In this document: positions 53,581 through 62,301 of the stretch, in pieces
How positions within the stretch are numbered: the stretch's first letter is position 1
Layout: the number at the start of each line of letters is the position of its first letter
Origin: Fulvimarina pelagi HTCC2506
GTDB taxonomy: Bacteria; Pseudomonadota; Alphaproteobacteria; Rhizobiales; Rhizobiaceae
Reading direction: 5' to 3'
Assembly (NCBI RefSeq): GCF_000153705.1
Contig: NZ_DS022272.1
Span: 2,864,798 to 2,928,797 of the forward strand
Length of the DNA: 64,000 nucleotides
Notes under the pieces: generated by a model
Databases searched by the model: none
Told to the model about the DNA's origin: nothing
What the model saw: the letters and a program-made list of their open reading frames with translations, nothing else
Program-made: the position numbers and the translations under genes

Positions 53581-55116
53581 TCAGGACCGGCTCTCTTCGT
53601 CAGCGACATTTCCGGCCGGCGACATCGCCGGCGTCGAGTCCTGCCGGGCGCCCGACGAATCCTGTGTGCCGGTCGTATTCTCCGGCGTGGCAATTTCAGC
53701 GCTTTCGATTTGCTCAGGCAGGAGATAGCCAGTTACCGAACGCTCCGGCTTCAGATATCTTTCTGCAACGGCCTGTACGTCCTTGACTGTCACCGCCTCG
53801 ATCCGCTCCGGCCAGGTCTCGACGTCCTCAATCGTACGGCCCGTTGCGAGCGCGGTAGCAAAGCGGCGCGCCATAGCCGTCTGGCTGTCGCGCAAATAAA
53901 TGACGCCCTTGCGCACCCGGTTCTTGGCTCGCTCCAGCTCTTCCTCGGTGATACCATTCTCGATCAGCTCATCGATCTCGGCCTTTACCGCATCCTCTAC
54001 CGTATCGAGGTTCGCACCGCCGCGAGGCGTACCGTAGACGACGAAAACACCCTCTTCGAGCGCTGAACTGCGATAATAGGCCCCGGCGCCGGCCGCGATA
54101 CCCTTCTCCACGATGAGGTCGCGATAAAGCCGGCTCGTCGTTCCACCCCCGAGTACGTCGGAGAGGACATCGAGAGCCGGCGCCTCCCCTTCTTCGGCCG
54201 TGGTCGCGGAGGGCACGAGGTAGGACGTGTTGAAGGAAGGCTGCGTCACCCGTGCATCGCGAAGCGTCACGGTTCGCTCCGCGAGCGGCTCCGGCTCCAT
54301 CGGACGCTCGCGCTCGCCCACTTCGGCCCGCTGTTCGATTTGGCCGTAGGTCTTTTCGGCAAGCTCCCGAACCTGATCGACCGTCACGTCGCCGGCGATC
54401 AGAAGGATCGCATTCGATGGGGTGTAATATTTGTTGTAGAAAGCGATCGCGTCCTCACGGGTGAGCGAGGAGATCTCGTCCTCCCATCCGATCACCGGCG
54501 TGCCGTAGGGCGAATTGGCAAAGAGTGTCGCCTGCACGATTTCCGACAGTTGGGCGCCCGGCTCGTTGCCGACGCGCATACGGCGCTCCTCCAGAATCAC
54601 GTCGCGTTCCGGCAGCACCACCTCGTCGGTCAGTACCAGATTGCTCATCCGGTCCGCCTCGTAGGTCATGATCATTTCGAGCTGATCGGAGGCGACCTGC
54701 TGGTAATAGCCGGTATAGTCGTCCGTCGTGAACGCATTCTCCTGTCCACCGACCTCGGCGATCCTCTGCGAAAACTCGCCTTCCGGATAGTTCGAGGTGC
54801 CCTTGAACATCAGATGCTCGAGGAAGTGGGCAACGCCGCTCTCGCCCGGCGCCTCGTCCGCCGCACCGACCTTGTAGTAAATCATCTGCGTGACGACTGG
54901 CGCGCGGCGATCCGGCAAAACCACCACCTGCAGACCGTTGTCGAGGGTAAAGCTCGTCACCCGCTCGTCGGGGATGGCAACATCTTGAACGTCGGAGGCA
55001 GTGGGTTCGGTCTGGGCGGTCCCGGTCTGGGCATCCCGGGCGAGAACGCCTGGCGCGAAAGCGACGGAGAGGGCGAGAGCGGGGACGAGGGTTCGGCGCA
55101 GGGTCGCAGCGATCAA
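53581..55116 (-). CDS. M16-family zinc metallopeptidase (PqqL/YmxG-like), active subunit
   Basis: 511 residues. The signal peptide is about residues 1-27 (VPALALSVAFAPGVLA). The inverted zinc motif HxxEH is present as H97-F-L-E100-H101 in GVAHFLEHLMFKGT. The second half contains GGGTTSRLYRDLIVEKGIA. Periplasmic peptidase for small peptides or mistargeted proteins; the C-terminus after about residue 480 is Thr/Ser-rich and probably disordered. It precedes its inactive paralogue in one transcript. Confidence 0.9.
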   Translation of the reverse strand: MIAATLRRTLVPALALSVAFAPGVLARDAQTGTAQTEPTASDVQDVAIPDERVTSFTLDNGLQVVVLPDRRAPVVTQMIYYKVGAADEAPGESGVAHFLEHLMFKGTSNYPEGEFSQRIAEVGGQENAFTTDDYTGYYQQVASDQLEMIMTYEADRMSNLVLTDEVVLPERDVILEERRMRVGNEPGAQLSEIVQATLFANSPYGTPVIGWEDEISSLTREDAIAFYNKYYTPSNAILLIAGDVTVDQVRELAEKTYGQIEQRAEVGERERPMEPEPLAERTVTLRDARVTQPSFNTSYLVPSATTAEEGEAPALDVLSDVLGGGTTSRLYRDLIVEKGIAAGAGAYYRSSALEEGVFVVYGTPRGGANLDTVEDAVKAEIDELIENGITEEELERAKNRVRKGVIYLRDSQTAMARRFATALATGRTIEDVETWPERIEAVTVKDVQAVAERYLKPERSVTGYLLPEQIESAEIATPENTTGTQDSSGARQDSTPAMSPAGNVADEESRS

Positions 55117-55225
55117 CGGGCGGTCCTCATGTGCATGTCGGAATTTGCGTTACCCAGATATGCCCCTCGGACCGCAGCGATGCCAGTTACGGTTTCGTTA
55201 GCCGCTTTGCAGCGGTTCCATGGTC

Positions 55226-55783
55226 TCAGGCGGAGAGCACCAGAAACCGTAATACCGTCTCGCCGATCCGGCGTTCGTCAGAGAGGTCGAAGCCCAGTGG
55301 GAGGTCGAACACGCTCGTCGCAGCCTCCTCGACCACAGCAAGCGCGCCGGGTTTCAGCCAGCCGCCGTCGCGGGCAGAGATCAGCGCCTTCTCGCCGAGA
55401 CGCTTGCCGTAGGGCGGATCAGCGAAGAGGAGGTCGAACGGCTCGAACGTGCCGACGGCGCCGAGCTTCGTCGCGTCGCGCCGGTAGATCTTCGTGCGGC
55501 CCTGCAGGCCGAACGTCTCGACATTCTGGCGGATGAGGCCACGCCCCTCGACGCCCTCCTCGATAAAAACGCAGAAGCGGGCGCCGCGCGACAAGGCCTC
55601 GCAGCCGAGCGCGCCGGTGCCCGCGAAAAGGTCTAGCACCCGGGCGCCGTCGAGCTTTATGCCCGGATGATGCGAGAGGATGTTGAACAGCGTCTCGCGC
55701 GACCGGTCGGTGGTCGGGCGAATGTCCTGCGTCGCCGGGACGCTCAGCTTACGGCCGCGAAATTCCCCGCCGACGATGCGCAT
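55226..55783 (-). CDS. rsmD: 16S rRNA (guanine(966)-N(2))-methyltransferase RsmD
   Basis: 185 residues. MRIVGGEFRGRKL at the N-terminus is diagnostic. S-adenosylmethionine binding is by LDLFAGTGALGCEALSRGA (about 50-68), and the N-methyltransferase motif IV is D122-P-P-Y125 in FADPPYGKR. It methylates G966 of 16S rRNA in the assembled 30S subunit. It starts 3 nt after the rluB stop, so the two rRNA-modification genes form one unit. Confidence 0.93.
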   Translation of the reverse strand: MRIVGGEFRGRKLSVPATQDIRPTTDRSRETLFNILSHHPGIKLDGARVLDLFAGTGALGCEALSRGARFCVFIEEGVEGRGLIRQNVETFGLQGRTKIYRRDATKLGAVGTFEPFDLLFADPPYGKRLGEKALISARDGGWLKPGALAVVEEAATSVFDLPLGFDLSDERRIGETVLRFLVLSA

Positions 55784-55786
55784 CGA

Positions 55787-57706
55787 TCAGCTCTCGGACG
55801 GACCGGAGGGCTTGCGGGCTGCTCCGCGCGGACCGCCGGGTTTGCGCGGACCACCGGGACGACCCGGCTTGCCCTTGCCGGTGGCCGAGGGCGGACGGGA
55901 GACGCGGCGTTTCGGATCGGCGAGCGCCCGCTTGCCGGTCTTGGGACCGTCTCCATCGGTCTTGGCCGGGCGCGCACCCGGATCTCGTTCGGGCTTGGAG
56001 CCGGGCGCCATCCAAACATTCGACATCCGGCGCCCTTGCCCTTCCGGTTTGCGAGAAGGACCATCGCGATCGCCCCCGGGCCGGTCGCCGCCTGACCGGG
56101 CACCGCTGACCCGGTCGCCGAAACCTTCGCGCTTGTCGTGCTTGTCGAACCGGCCACCGCCCTTGCCGCCGCGATCCTCGCCGAACGATCGCTTGGGCCC
56201 GTCGCTGCGCCGATCGCCCCTGCGTCGGTCGTCACCCGGTTTGTCGCCGAACTTGCCGCGCGGCTTGGTGTCGAGGCGGCCGAGCGCCTCCTCGCGCTTC
56301 TTCTCGCCGAAGGTCTTACGGTCGACCTTCCCGCCGGCCGAGACCCAGTCGCTCTTCTTCGAAGGTCGCGCGTCCTGCCGCCCCTCGACCGGCGCGTTGG
56401 AGAAGGGCTTGTTGATCGGCCCGTCGAAATCGACGCCGGCTTCCTCGACCAGCCGGTCGCCAAGCTGGTCGCGCAGGGTTCGGCCCTTCACTTCCCGTAC
56501 CGAACCCTCGGCGAGATCGCCGAGCTGGAACGGGCCATAGGAAAGCCGGATCAGCCGGTTCACTTCGAGGCCGAGCGCGCCGAGCACGTTCTTCACTTCG
56601 CGGTTCTTGCCTTCTCGAAGCCCGAGCGTGATCCAGACATTCGAGCCCTGCTCGCGGTCGAGCGTCGCCTCGATCGCGCCATAGAAGACGCCGTCGACCG
56701 AGATGCCATTACGCAGCTCGTCGAGTTTGGCTTGGGTGATCGAACCATGGGCGCGAACACGATAACGGCGGAGCCAACCGGTGGAGGGCAGTTCAAGGAC
56801 GCGCGAAAGTCCGCCGTCATTGGTGAGAAGCAGAAGCCCTTCGGTGTTGATGTCGAGACGGCCGATCGACAGCACCCGCGGCATATCCTCCGGCAGCATG
56901 TCGAAGACCGTGCGGCGGCCTTCCGGGTCCTTGTTCGTCGTCACCGTGCCGGCCGGCTTGTGGAACAGCCAGAGCCGAGTACGCTCGGCCTGAGGCAGCA
57001 GCGCGCCGTCGACCTCGATCCTGTCGGTCGGTTTCACGTCGAGCGCGGGCGAATCGATGATCTTGCCGTTCACCTTCACCCGGCCGTCGACGATCATCGC
57101 CTCGGCATCGCGGCGCGAAGCGATACCGGCGCGTGCAAGCCGTCTTGCAATGCGCATGTCCGCCTGCTGGCCGGCTGCGGCTTCATCCTCCATGGGTCGG
57201 CGCTCGCGGCGCTGGTCGTCCCGACCGCGCGACTGGCCACGGTCGTCCCGCTTCTCGAAACGCCTGTTCGGCCGGTCGCCGGATCGTTCCGGCCGGTCGC
57301 CTCGCGGCTTGAACCCGCGATCGGGCCGCTCGCCACTCTCGGCGCGAGCCGGCCGATCACCGGACGGGCGCCTCCGCTCAAAACCGCCCTTGCGCTCGCC
57401 GCCCGCATCGCGGCCCTCGCCGCGCTTCTGCCAGTCGCGATTTTCGCCGCGCGGCCTCTCGCCGGCCGGCTTCGGCCGGAACGAGCGTTCGCCCGAGCCG
57501 GAGGATGCATCGGCATTGCGCGTACCATAACTCTTCGGCTTGCGAGGCGCCTCGCCATCGCGCGCCCCGCCATGGGACTTCATGCCCCGGCTCTTTGGCA
57601 CGAACGGCCTCTTGCCGCCTTCTCCGGTCTTGCCGCCACGCCTGAAGCCGCCACCACCCGGCCGGCCGCCTTTGCCGCCGCGCTTGTCCTGTTCGTCGTC
57701 GCTCAT
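55787..57706 (-). CDS. rluB: 23S rRNA pseudouridine synthase RluB with long basic disordered tails
   Basis: 639 residues from ATG 57706 (AGGA 9 nt upstream); the frame runs on across tadA only by chance. An S4 RNA-binding domain begins near residue 184 (MRIARRLARAGIASRRDAEAM). The RsuA/RluB catalytic domain has GRLDINTEGLLLLTNDGG, with the catalytic Asp near 280. About 185 residues before and 215 after the core are Gly/Arg/Lys/Asp-rich low complexity, making it more than twice E. coli RluB in length. It modifies position 2605 of 23S rRNA; the tails probably bind RNA. Confidence 0.9.
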   Translation of the reverse strand: MSDDEQDKRGGKGGRPGGGGFRRGGKTGEGGKRPFVPKSRGMKSHGGARDGEAPRKPKSYGTRNADASSGSGERSFRPKPAGERPRGENRDWQKRGEGRDAGGERKGGFERRRPSGDRPARAESGERPDRGFKPRGDRPERSGDRPNRRFEKRDDRGQSRGRDDQRRERRPMEDEAAAGQQADMRIARRLARAGIASRRDAEAMIVDGRVKVNGKIIDSPALDVKPTDRIEVDGALLPQAERTRLWLFHKPAGTVTTNKDPEGRRTVFDMLPEDMPRVLSIGRLDINTEGLLLLTNDGGLSRVLELPSTGWLRRYRVRAHGSITQAKLDELRNGISVDGVFYGAIEATLDREQGSNVWITLGLREGKNREVKNVLGALGLEVNRLIRLSYGPFQLGDLAEGSVREVKGRTLRDQLGDRLVEEAGVDFDGPINKPFSNAPVEGRQDARPSKKSDWVSAGGKVDRKTFGEKKREEALGRLDTKPRGKFGDKPGDDRRRGDRRSDGPKRSFGEDRGGKGGGRFDKHDKREGFGDRVSGARSGGDRPGGDRDGPSRKPEGQGRRMSNVWMAPGSKPERDPGARPAKTDGDGPKTGKRALADPKRRVSRPPSATGKGKPGRPGGPRKPGGPRGAARKPSGPSES

Positions 57707-57869
57707 GTCGTTATGTCCTGCGGGCTGACGGCGTTTCGAACCGCGTGCCCTACCGTAGTGCGAGCCCGCCGGCCGCCCAAATCCGTTTTCAGCGCATCTC
57801 TGGCGCTTGTCTGCCCTGCGCTCTATCAGGTCGCATGACGCTTGGCGAGAGAAGGACCGCGCTGCCCGC

Positions 57870-58316
57870 ATGACACGGCGTTTCATGGACGAAGCTCTCG
57901 AAGAGGCCCGGCGCGCGGCGACACGCGGCGAGGTACCCGTCGGTGCGGTGATCGTCCGTGACGGTGAAATTATCGCGAAGGCCGGCAACGAAACCCGCGC
58001 CGCGAAAGATCCGACCGCCCATGCCGAGCTTCTCGCCATCCGCCGCGCCTGTCTGGCTCTCGAAGCCGAGCGTCTCACCGATTGCGATCTCTACGTGACG
58101 CTCGAACCCTGCGCCATGTGCGCTGGCGCAATCTCCTTCGCCCGTATCCGCAGGCTCTATTTCGGCGCCGCCGATCCGAAGGGCGGTGCGGTGGAGAACG
58201 GAGCACGCTTCTTCTCACAATCCACCTGCCACCACGCGCCGGAGATCTATTCCGGTCTGTCTGAAACTGCCTCGGCAGACCTTCTGAAGGCATTTTTCGC
58301 CGAAAGGCGCGGCTGA
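57870..58316 (+). CDS. tadA: tRNA-specific adenosine deaminase TadA
   Basis: 148 residues from ATG 57870 (the next ATG at 57885 is also possible). Zinc and catalytic residues are intact: H51-A-E53 in TAHAEL and P80-C81-x2-C84 in EPCAMCAG. FARIRRLYFGAADPKGGAVENG is the TadA substrate-binding stretch. It converts the wobble A34 of tRNA-Arg(ACG) to inosine. Divergent from rluB, the common arrangement in this order. Confidence 0.92.
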   Translation: MTRRFMDEALEEARRAATRGEVPVGAVIVRDGEIIAKAGNETRAAKDPTAHAELLAIRRACLALEAERLTDCDLYVTLEPCAMCAGAISFARIRRLYFGAADPKGGAVENGARFFSQSTCHHAPEIYSGLSETASADLLKAFFAERRG

Positions 58317-58334
58317 CGGGGCAAGGTGAAACGA

Positions 58335-58368
58335 TACCGCTTCGCCCGCGGCAGCAATGGAAGCGGTA
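58335..58368 (+). terminator. Inverted repeat after tadA, possible terminator
   Basis: Perfect 9-bp arms TACCGCTTC (58335-58343) and GAAGCGGTA (58360-58368) with a 16-nt loop, starting 18 nt after the tadA stop. There is no T run downstream (GATTCCC), so the terminator assignment is weak. Confidence 0.4.
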
Positions 58369-58524
58369 GATTCCCGCGTTGGAACCCTCGAAAACGTCAG
58401 TTTTGCGCAGGGCTTGGTCGGTAACGTCCGATAAACCTTCTCGTGCTTTCGGGCGCCGGAAGACATCTCAGGACCCACGATCCGACCCATGACAGGTCGA
58501 ATACCAAGCGGAAAAGACTTCAGA

Positions 58525-59307
58525 ATGTCCGAAAGCCAGACCGACAAGCGGCCGATCAGACTGAAGGGACGATCCTTTCTGGCGATTCAGCTCTCGCCCG
58601 AACTCCCGTTCGAGAACTGGCTTGAACGGCTCGACGACCTCGCCCGACGGTCAACCGGCTTCTTCCTTGGCCGGCCGATCGTACTCGACGTCGAAGGTCT
58701 CGACATCACCCAGGACCAGTTGAAGGATCTTATCGGCGAACTCGGCGAGCGCTCCGTCCGCATCATGGGCATCGAGGGCGCGAAATCCTCGCTCCTCGGC
58801 ATTGGCATGCCGCCGCCGATGAAAGGCGGCCGCCCGGCCGGCGATGTCGAACCGCCGGAGGACGGTGTCAAGCAGCCAGCCGTCGCCGCGAAACCAGTTC
58901 ACTCCAAGGCGTCCGGCGATACCAAGGTCGCTGACAAGCCTAAGGTTGCGCAGGTTCCCGCTCAGGACACCGGGCAGCAGCTTCCCTCTATTGTCGTCGA
59001 CCGCCCGGTCCGCTCCGGCCAGTCGATCATCTTTCCGGAAGGCGACGTCACCGTCGTCGGTTCGGTCTCCTCCGGCGCAGAGATCGTCGCCGGCGGTTCG
59101 ATCCACGTCTACGGCGCGCTTCGGGGCCGAGCGATGGCGGGATCGGTGGGCAATACCAACGCCCGCATCTTCTGCTCGAAGCTCGAAGCCGAACTCGTGG
59201 CGATCGATGGGCTCTACAAGATGCCCGACGATCTCGATGCGGGGCTCGTTGGGCAAGCCGTCACCATCTGGCTCGATGGCGAAACCATCCGCGCCGACAA
59301 AATCTAG
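58525..59307 (+). CDS. minC: Septum site-determining protein MinC
   Basis: 260 residues from ATG 58525 with GGAAAAG upstream; an in-frame ATG 12 codons earlier is less likely. The N-terminal domain (RLKGRSFLAIQLSPELPFENWLERL type) inhibits FtsZ, and a Pro/Lys-rich linker spans about 108-155. The C-terminal beta-helix (VTVVGSVSSGAEIVAGGSIHVYGALRGRAMAG) binds MinD and dimerises. It blocks division at the poles. First gene of minCDE. Confidence 0.93.
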   Translation: MSESQTDKRPIRLKGRSFLAIQLSPELPFENWLERLDDLARRSTGFFLGRPIVLDVEGLDITQDQLKDLIGELGERSVRIMGIEGAKSSLLGIGMPPPMKGGRPAGDVEPPEDGVKQPAVAAKPVHSKASGDTKVADKPKVAQVPAQDTGQQLPSIVVDRPVRSGQSIIFPEGDVTVVGSVSSGAEIVAGGSIHVYGALRGRAMAGSVGNTNARIFCSKLEAELVAIDGLYKMPDDLDAGLVGQAVTIWLDGETIRADKI

Positions 59308-59354
59308 ACCAAGCACCATCCCGGCATGAGGCCGAGGAACAGGAGAGACTGAAT

Positions 59355-60170
59355 ATGGCAAAGACGATCGTTGTGACATCGGGCAAGGGAGGCGTCGGGA
59401 AGACGACGTCGACCGCCGCGCTCGGCGCGGCGCTTGCCCAGCGAGGCGAGAAGGTAGCCGTCGTCGATTTCGACGTCGGACTGCGCAATCTCGACCTCGT
59501 GATGGGTGCCGAGCGCCGTGTCGTGTTCGACCTGATCAACGTGGTGCAAGGCGACGCCAAGCTGCCGCAGGCGCTGATCCGCGACAAGCGCTGCGATAAC
59601 CTGTTCCTGCTGCCGGCCTCGCAGACGCGCGACAAGGACAATCTCACCGCCGAAGGTGTCGAGAAGGTCATGGACGAACTCCGCAAGGACTTCGACTGGA
59701 TCGTCTGCGATAGTCCCGCCGGTATCGAGCGTGGTGCGACGCTTGCCATGCGTCATGCCGACGTCGCCGTCGTCGTCACGAATCCTGAAGTCTCATCGGT
59801 GCGTGACTCTGACCGCATCATCGGCCTTCTCGATTCGAAGACCGCGAAGGCGGAGAACGGCGAGCGAATCGAGAAGCATCTTCTCCTCACGCGCTACGAC
59901 CCGAACCGGGCCAATCGCGGCGACATGCTCAAGGTCGAGGATGTCCTCGAAATCCTTTCGATCCCGCTCCTCGGCATCATTCCGGAGAGCCTGGAAGTCC
60001 TGCGCGCCTCCAACCTCGGCACGCCGGTGACGATGTCGGACAATAACTCCGCGCCATCGATAGCCTATTCGAACGCGGCCAAGCGGCTCTGCGGCGAAGA
60101 CGTTCCGATGTCGATCCCGGGCGAGAAGCGTGGCCTCTTCGGCAAGTTCTTCAACCGGAGGGCCGCATGA
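59355..60170 (+). CDS. minD: Septum site-determining ATPase MinD
   Basis: 271 residues with AGGAGAG before the ATG. Deviant Walker A K11-GGVG-K16-T17, VVDFDVGLRNLDLVMG (switch I/II region) and CDSPAGIERGA. The C-terminal amphipathic helix GLFGKFFNRRAA is the membrane-targeting sequence. ATP-bound MinD dimers recruit MinC to the membrane and are released by MinE. 47 bp follow minC; it overlaps minE by 4 nt (ATGA). Confidence 0.95.
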   Translation: MAKTIVVTSGKGGVGKTTSTAALGAALAQRGEKVAVVDFDVGLRNLDLVMGAERRVVFDLINVVQGDAKLPQALIRDKRCDNLFLLPASQTRDKDNLTAEGVEKVMDELRKDFDWIVCDSPAGIERGATLAMRHADVAVVVTNPEVSSVRDSDRIIGLLDSKTAKAENGERIEKHLLLTRYDPNRANRGDMLKVEDVLEILSIPLLGIIPESLEVLRASNLGTPVTMSDNNSAPSIAYSNAAKRLCGEDVPMSIPGEKRGLFGKFFNRRAA

Positions 60171-60433
60171 GCCTCTTCAGTTTTTTCCAGAAGCGTAATA
60201 CTGCGCCGGCCGCACGCGAAAGGCTGCAGATCCTTCTCGCGCACGAAAGGACGAATGGCGAGCATTCCGATCTCGTCAATCTCCTTCGCGAGGAGATCAT
60301 CCAGGTGATCGCAAGGCATGTGAAGGTCGATGGCGAGAAGGTCGCCGTCAAGATGGACAAGGGCGACCAGTTCTCCACACTGGAAGTCGACATCGAGCTT
60401 CCCGCGGATCTCGAACGCAAGAAGGCGGCCTAA
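60167..60433 (+). CDS. minE: Cell division topological specificity factor MinE
   Basis: 88 residues, the normal size. The N-terminal MSLFSFFQKR is the membrane-binding helix, followed by AARERLQILLAHERT, the anti-MinCD segment that activates MinD ATPase. The C-terminal dimerisation domain contains LREEIIQVIARHVKVD and ends VDIELPADLERKKAA. The start overlaps the minD stop. The transcription terminator overlaps its last codons. Confidence 0.94.
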   Translation: MSLFSFFQKRNTAPAARERLQILLAHERTNGEHSDLVNLLREEIIQVIARHVKVDGEKVAVKMDKGDQFSTLEVDIELPADLERKKAA

Positions 60434-60445
60434 CGGCCGCCTTTT
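60422..60445 (+). terminator. Rho-independent terminator of minCDE, overlapping the minE stop
   Basis: Perfect 9-bp arms AAGGCGGCC (60422-60430) and GGCCGCCTT (60435-60443) with a 4-nt loop TAAC, followed by TTTT (60442-60445). The loop contains the minE stop codon. It separates minCDE from a convergent gene. Confidence 0.85.
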
Positions 60446-60467
60446 CAGCATGGAGGCGCCGGTCTCC

Positions 60468-60893
60468 TCACTCCGCCCGCGCCTCGATCGCTTCCATGTC
60501 GTCGTCGGACAGGCCGAAATGGTGGCCGATCTCGTGGATAACCACATGGCGCACGATATCGCCGAGCCGCTCTTCGTGATCGGCCCAGTAATCGAGGATT
60601 GGACGGCGATAGATCAGTATGCGGTTCGGCATTTCGCCAGTCGCCGGTTCCGCGAACTGGCCGATCCCCCGGCCCTCGAACAGGCCGAGAATGTCGAACG
60701 GGCTTTTCATCCCCATCTCGTCCAAGACATCGTCATCGGGAAACTCGGCGACGAGAAACCGGATATCGCCACACAGCTTTCGAAACTCTTCCGGAAGGTC
60801 GCGATAGGCAGCCTCGGCCATGGCCTCGAACTCGGCGAGCGAGGGCGATCTTCGGCGGGTCCAGTCCAGTTCGAGCAGTGCGTCTTGGGGCAT
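60468..60893 (-). CDS. Metallopeptidase-like zincin-fold protein (DUF1025/MPN-type)
   Basis: 141 residues from ATG 60893; an upstream extension is low in family similarity. The signature is H120-E121-x2-H124 in HVVIHEIGHHFGLSDDDM, with a conserved FDILGLFEGRGI block at 66-77 and RILIYRRPILDYW at 91-103. These small proteins have a minimal zincin fold with a metal-binding HExxH, but no demonstrated proteolysis that I know of. Convergent with minE. Confidence 0.87.
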   Translation of the reverse strand: MPQDALLELDWTRRRSPSLAEFEAMAEAAYRDLPEEFRKLCGDIRFLVAEFPDDDVLDEMGMKSPFDILGLFEGRGIGQFAEPATGEMPNRILIYRRPILDYWADHEERLGDIVRHVVIHEIGHHFGLSDDDMEAIEARAE

Positions 60894-60972
60894 CAGTTTC
60901 CGCTTCGTACAGGTCGAACCCGAATATAAGAGCAGAGGCGCGTTTCGAGACCGAGGTCGCTTGGCTTCGATC

Positions 60973-62301
60973 CTATTCCCCCACCGGCCGGCTTTCGTAC
61001 CAGGCTGCGACAGCCTTGATCTGCTCATCGGTAAGGTTCTCAGCGATCGGCGTCATCAGATGCGAATAGCGGGTGCCGCCACGCGTGATGTCGTGGTCCT
61101 TCCAAAGCTTAAGCTGGGCCTCTGTGTACCAGGCAGGCTGGCCCGCAAGATAGGGGTAATGCGCGTTCTTCATTCGGCCCTTGGCGTCGTGACAGCTGTC
61201 GCAGGCAGGCAGTTTGCGGGCGGCGATCCCGTCTTCGGCAAGCAGCCGGCCAAGCTCCAGCATTGCTTCGTTGACTTCTTCCGGTCGGCCGCCGGCTGCC
61301 GCGGCGACGTCATAGGCCGCCTGCGATCGGTTGGCGCTCGGGAAGATCTGCGGTGGAATGCCGTCAGCGGCGGTCGAGGCCGGAATAAAGGCCGGCGCGT
61401 TACCCTGAGCAGCAACCCCGGCAACCGCCTCACCCTCCGGGCCCTCTTCGGCAGCATCGCCTTCGACCGGCTGCTCGGCATACCAGGCCGCGAGCTGGCG
61501 CAGCACATCCTCCGGATAGCGCGAGGCGGGGGGCTGCATGTAGCCGGAATGCCGATATCCCTTCGCGTAGGCTTCGAGCGTCGCTGCGAGATAGGTCTCC
61601 GGCTGGCCGGCGATTATCGGGAAAGCTCTCGCGCTCTCGCCTTCACCGCGCCCAAGTCCGTCACGTCCGTGGCAACGGGCGCAGTCCGCCAAAGCTTCTC
61701 CAACAATTCCGTCGAGACCGGACGTCTGTTCACCGCCCGCTTGAAGGTTCAGATTCTCTCGCTCGCCGCCCAGCGCGAGTTCGGCGTATCTCTCCGCGCT
61801 CAGCTCCGGCAGCGCGCGCAGGAAGGCGACGATCGACCAGATCTCGTCCTCGCGGTCCTGGGTCGGCCAGGCCGGCATGCCGGAGTATTTGATGCCGTGG
61901 AGGCCGATCCAGAAAAGCTCACGATCCTTCCACTCCGCGACCTTCTCTTCGAGCCGCGGAGGCGCCGGCATCATCGACTCCACGACTGGCGACTGCGGCA
62001 CACCCGGTGCACCGTGGCAGGGCGCACAACCGGTCGCGAAATGACCTGACGCCCGTTGGACGAGTGCAGGATCGGCAAGATTGACGTCCTCCGGGGGCGC
62101 GATGCCGAGCGACTGGCGAGCGACGGCGTTCTGCATGGTCCAGTGCAGGAACCAGCCGACCGGTCCGAAATGTCCCGAGGACGCCGCGATTGATACCATA
62201 CCGGAGAAGGAGACGGCGAGCGCCAGCATGATCGCGCCAAGGCCCGCCGCGGCGAGTTTCTTCCAGGTGAGAACGAAATCGATGGCGATCCGCTTCTTCA
62301 T
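60973..62301 (-). CDS. Membrane-anchored three-haem cytochrome c
   Basis: 442 residues from ATG 62301, which overlaps the CtaG gene stop (ATGA). One N-terminal membrane helix (about 17-42) is followed by three CxxCH haem sites: C92-APC-H96, C207-ARC-H211 and C367-DSC-H371. Candidate Met ligands are in YSGMPAW, SGYMQPPAS and YSHLMTPIA. The second and third modules resemble a cytochrome c4/c553 pair separated by an Ala/Glu-rich insert of about 60 residues. Likely the electron donor to the adjacent haem-copper oxidase. Confidence 0.88.
   Translation of the reverse strand: MKKRIAIDFVLTWKKLAAAGLGAIMLALAVSFSGMVSIAASSGHFGPVGWFLHWTMQNAVARQSLGIAPPEDVNLADPALVQRASGHFATGCAPCHGAPGVPQSPVVESMMPAPPRLEEKVAEWKDRELFWIGLHGIKYSGMPAWPTQDREDEIWSIVAFLRALPELSAERYAELALGGERENLNLQAGGEQTSGLDGIVGEALADCARCHGRDGLGRGEGESARAFPIIAGQPETYLAATLEAYAKGYRHSGYMQPPASRYPEDVLRQLAAWYAEQPVEGDAAEEGPEGEAVAGVAAQGNAPAFIPASTAADGIPPQIFPSANRSQAAYDVAAAAGGRPEEVNEAMLELGRLLAEDGIAARKLPACDSCHDAKGRMKNAHYPYLAGQPAWYTEAQLKLWKDHDITRGGTRYSHLMTPIAENLTDEQIKAVAAWYESRPVGE

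Noticed and set aside
55680-56540. Proline/Arg/Ser-rich plus-strand frame that looks like a repeat protein
   Set aside because: Shadow of the RluB C-terminal tail in another frame.
56138-57838. 566-residue plus-strand open frame rich in Ala and Leu
   Set aside because: Antisense of rluB; produced by low-complexity GC-rich tails, no domain.
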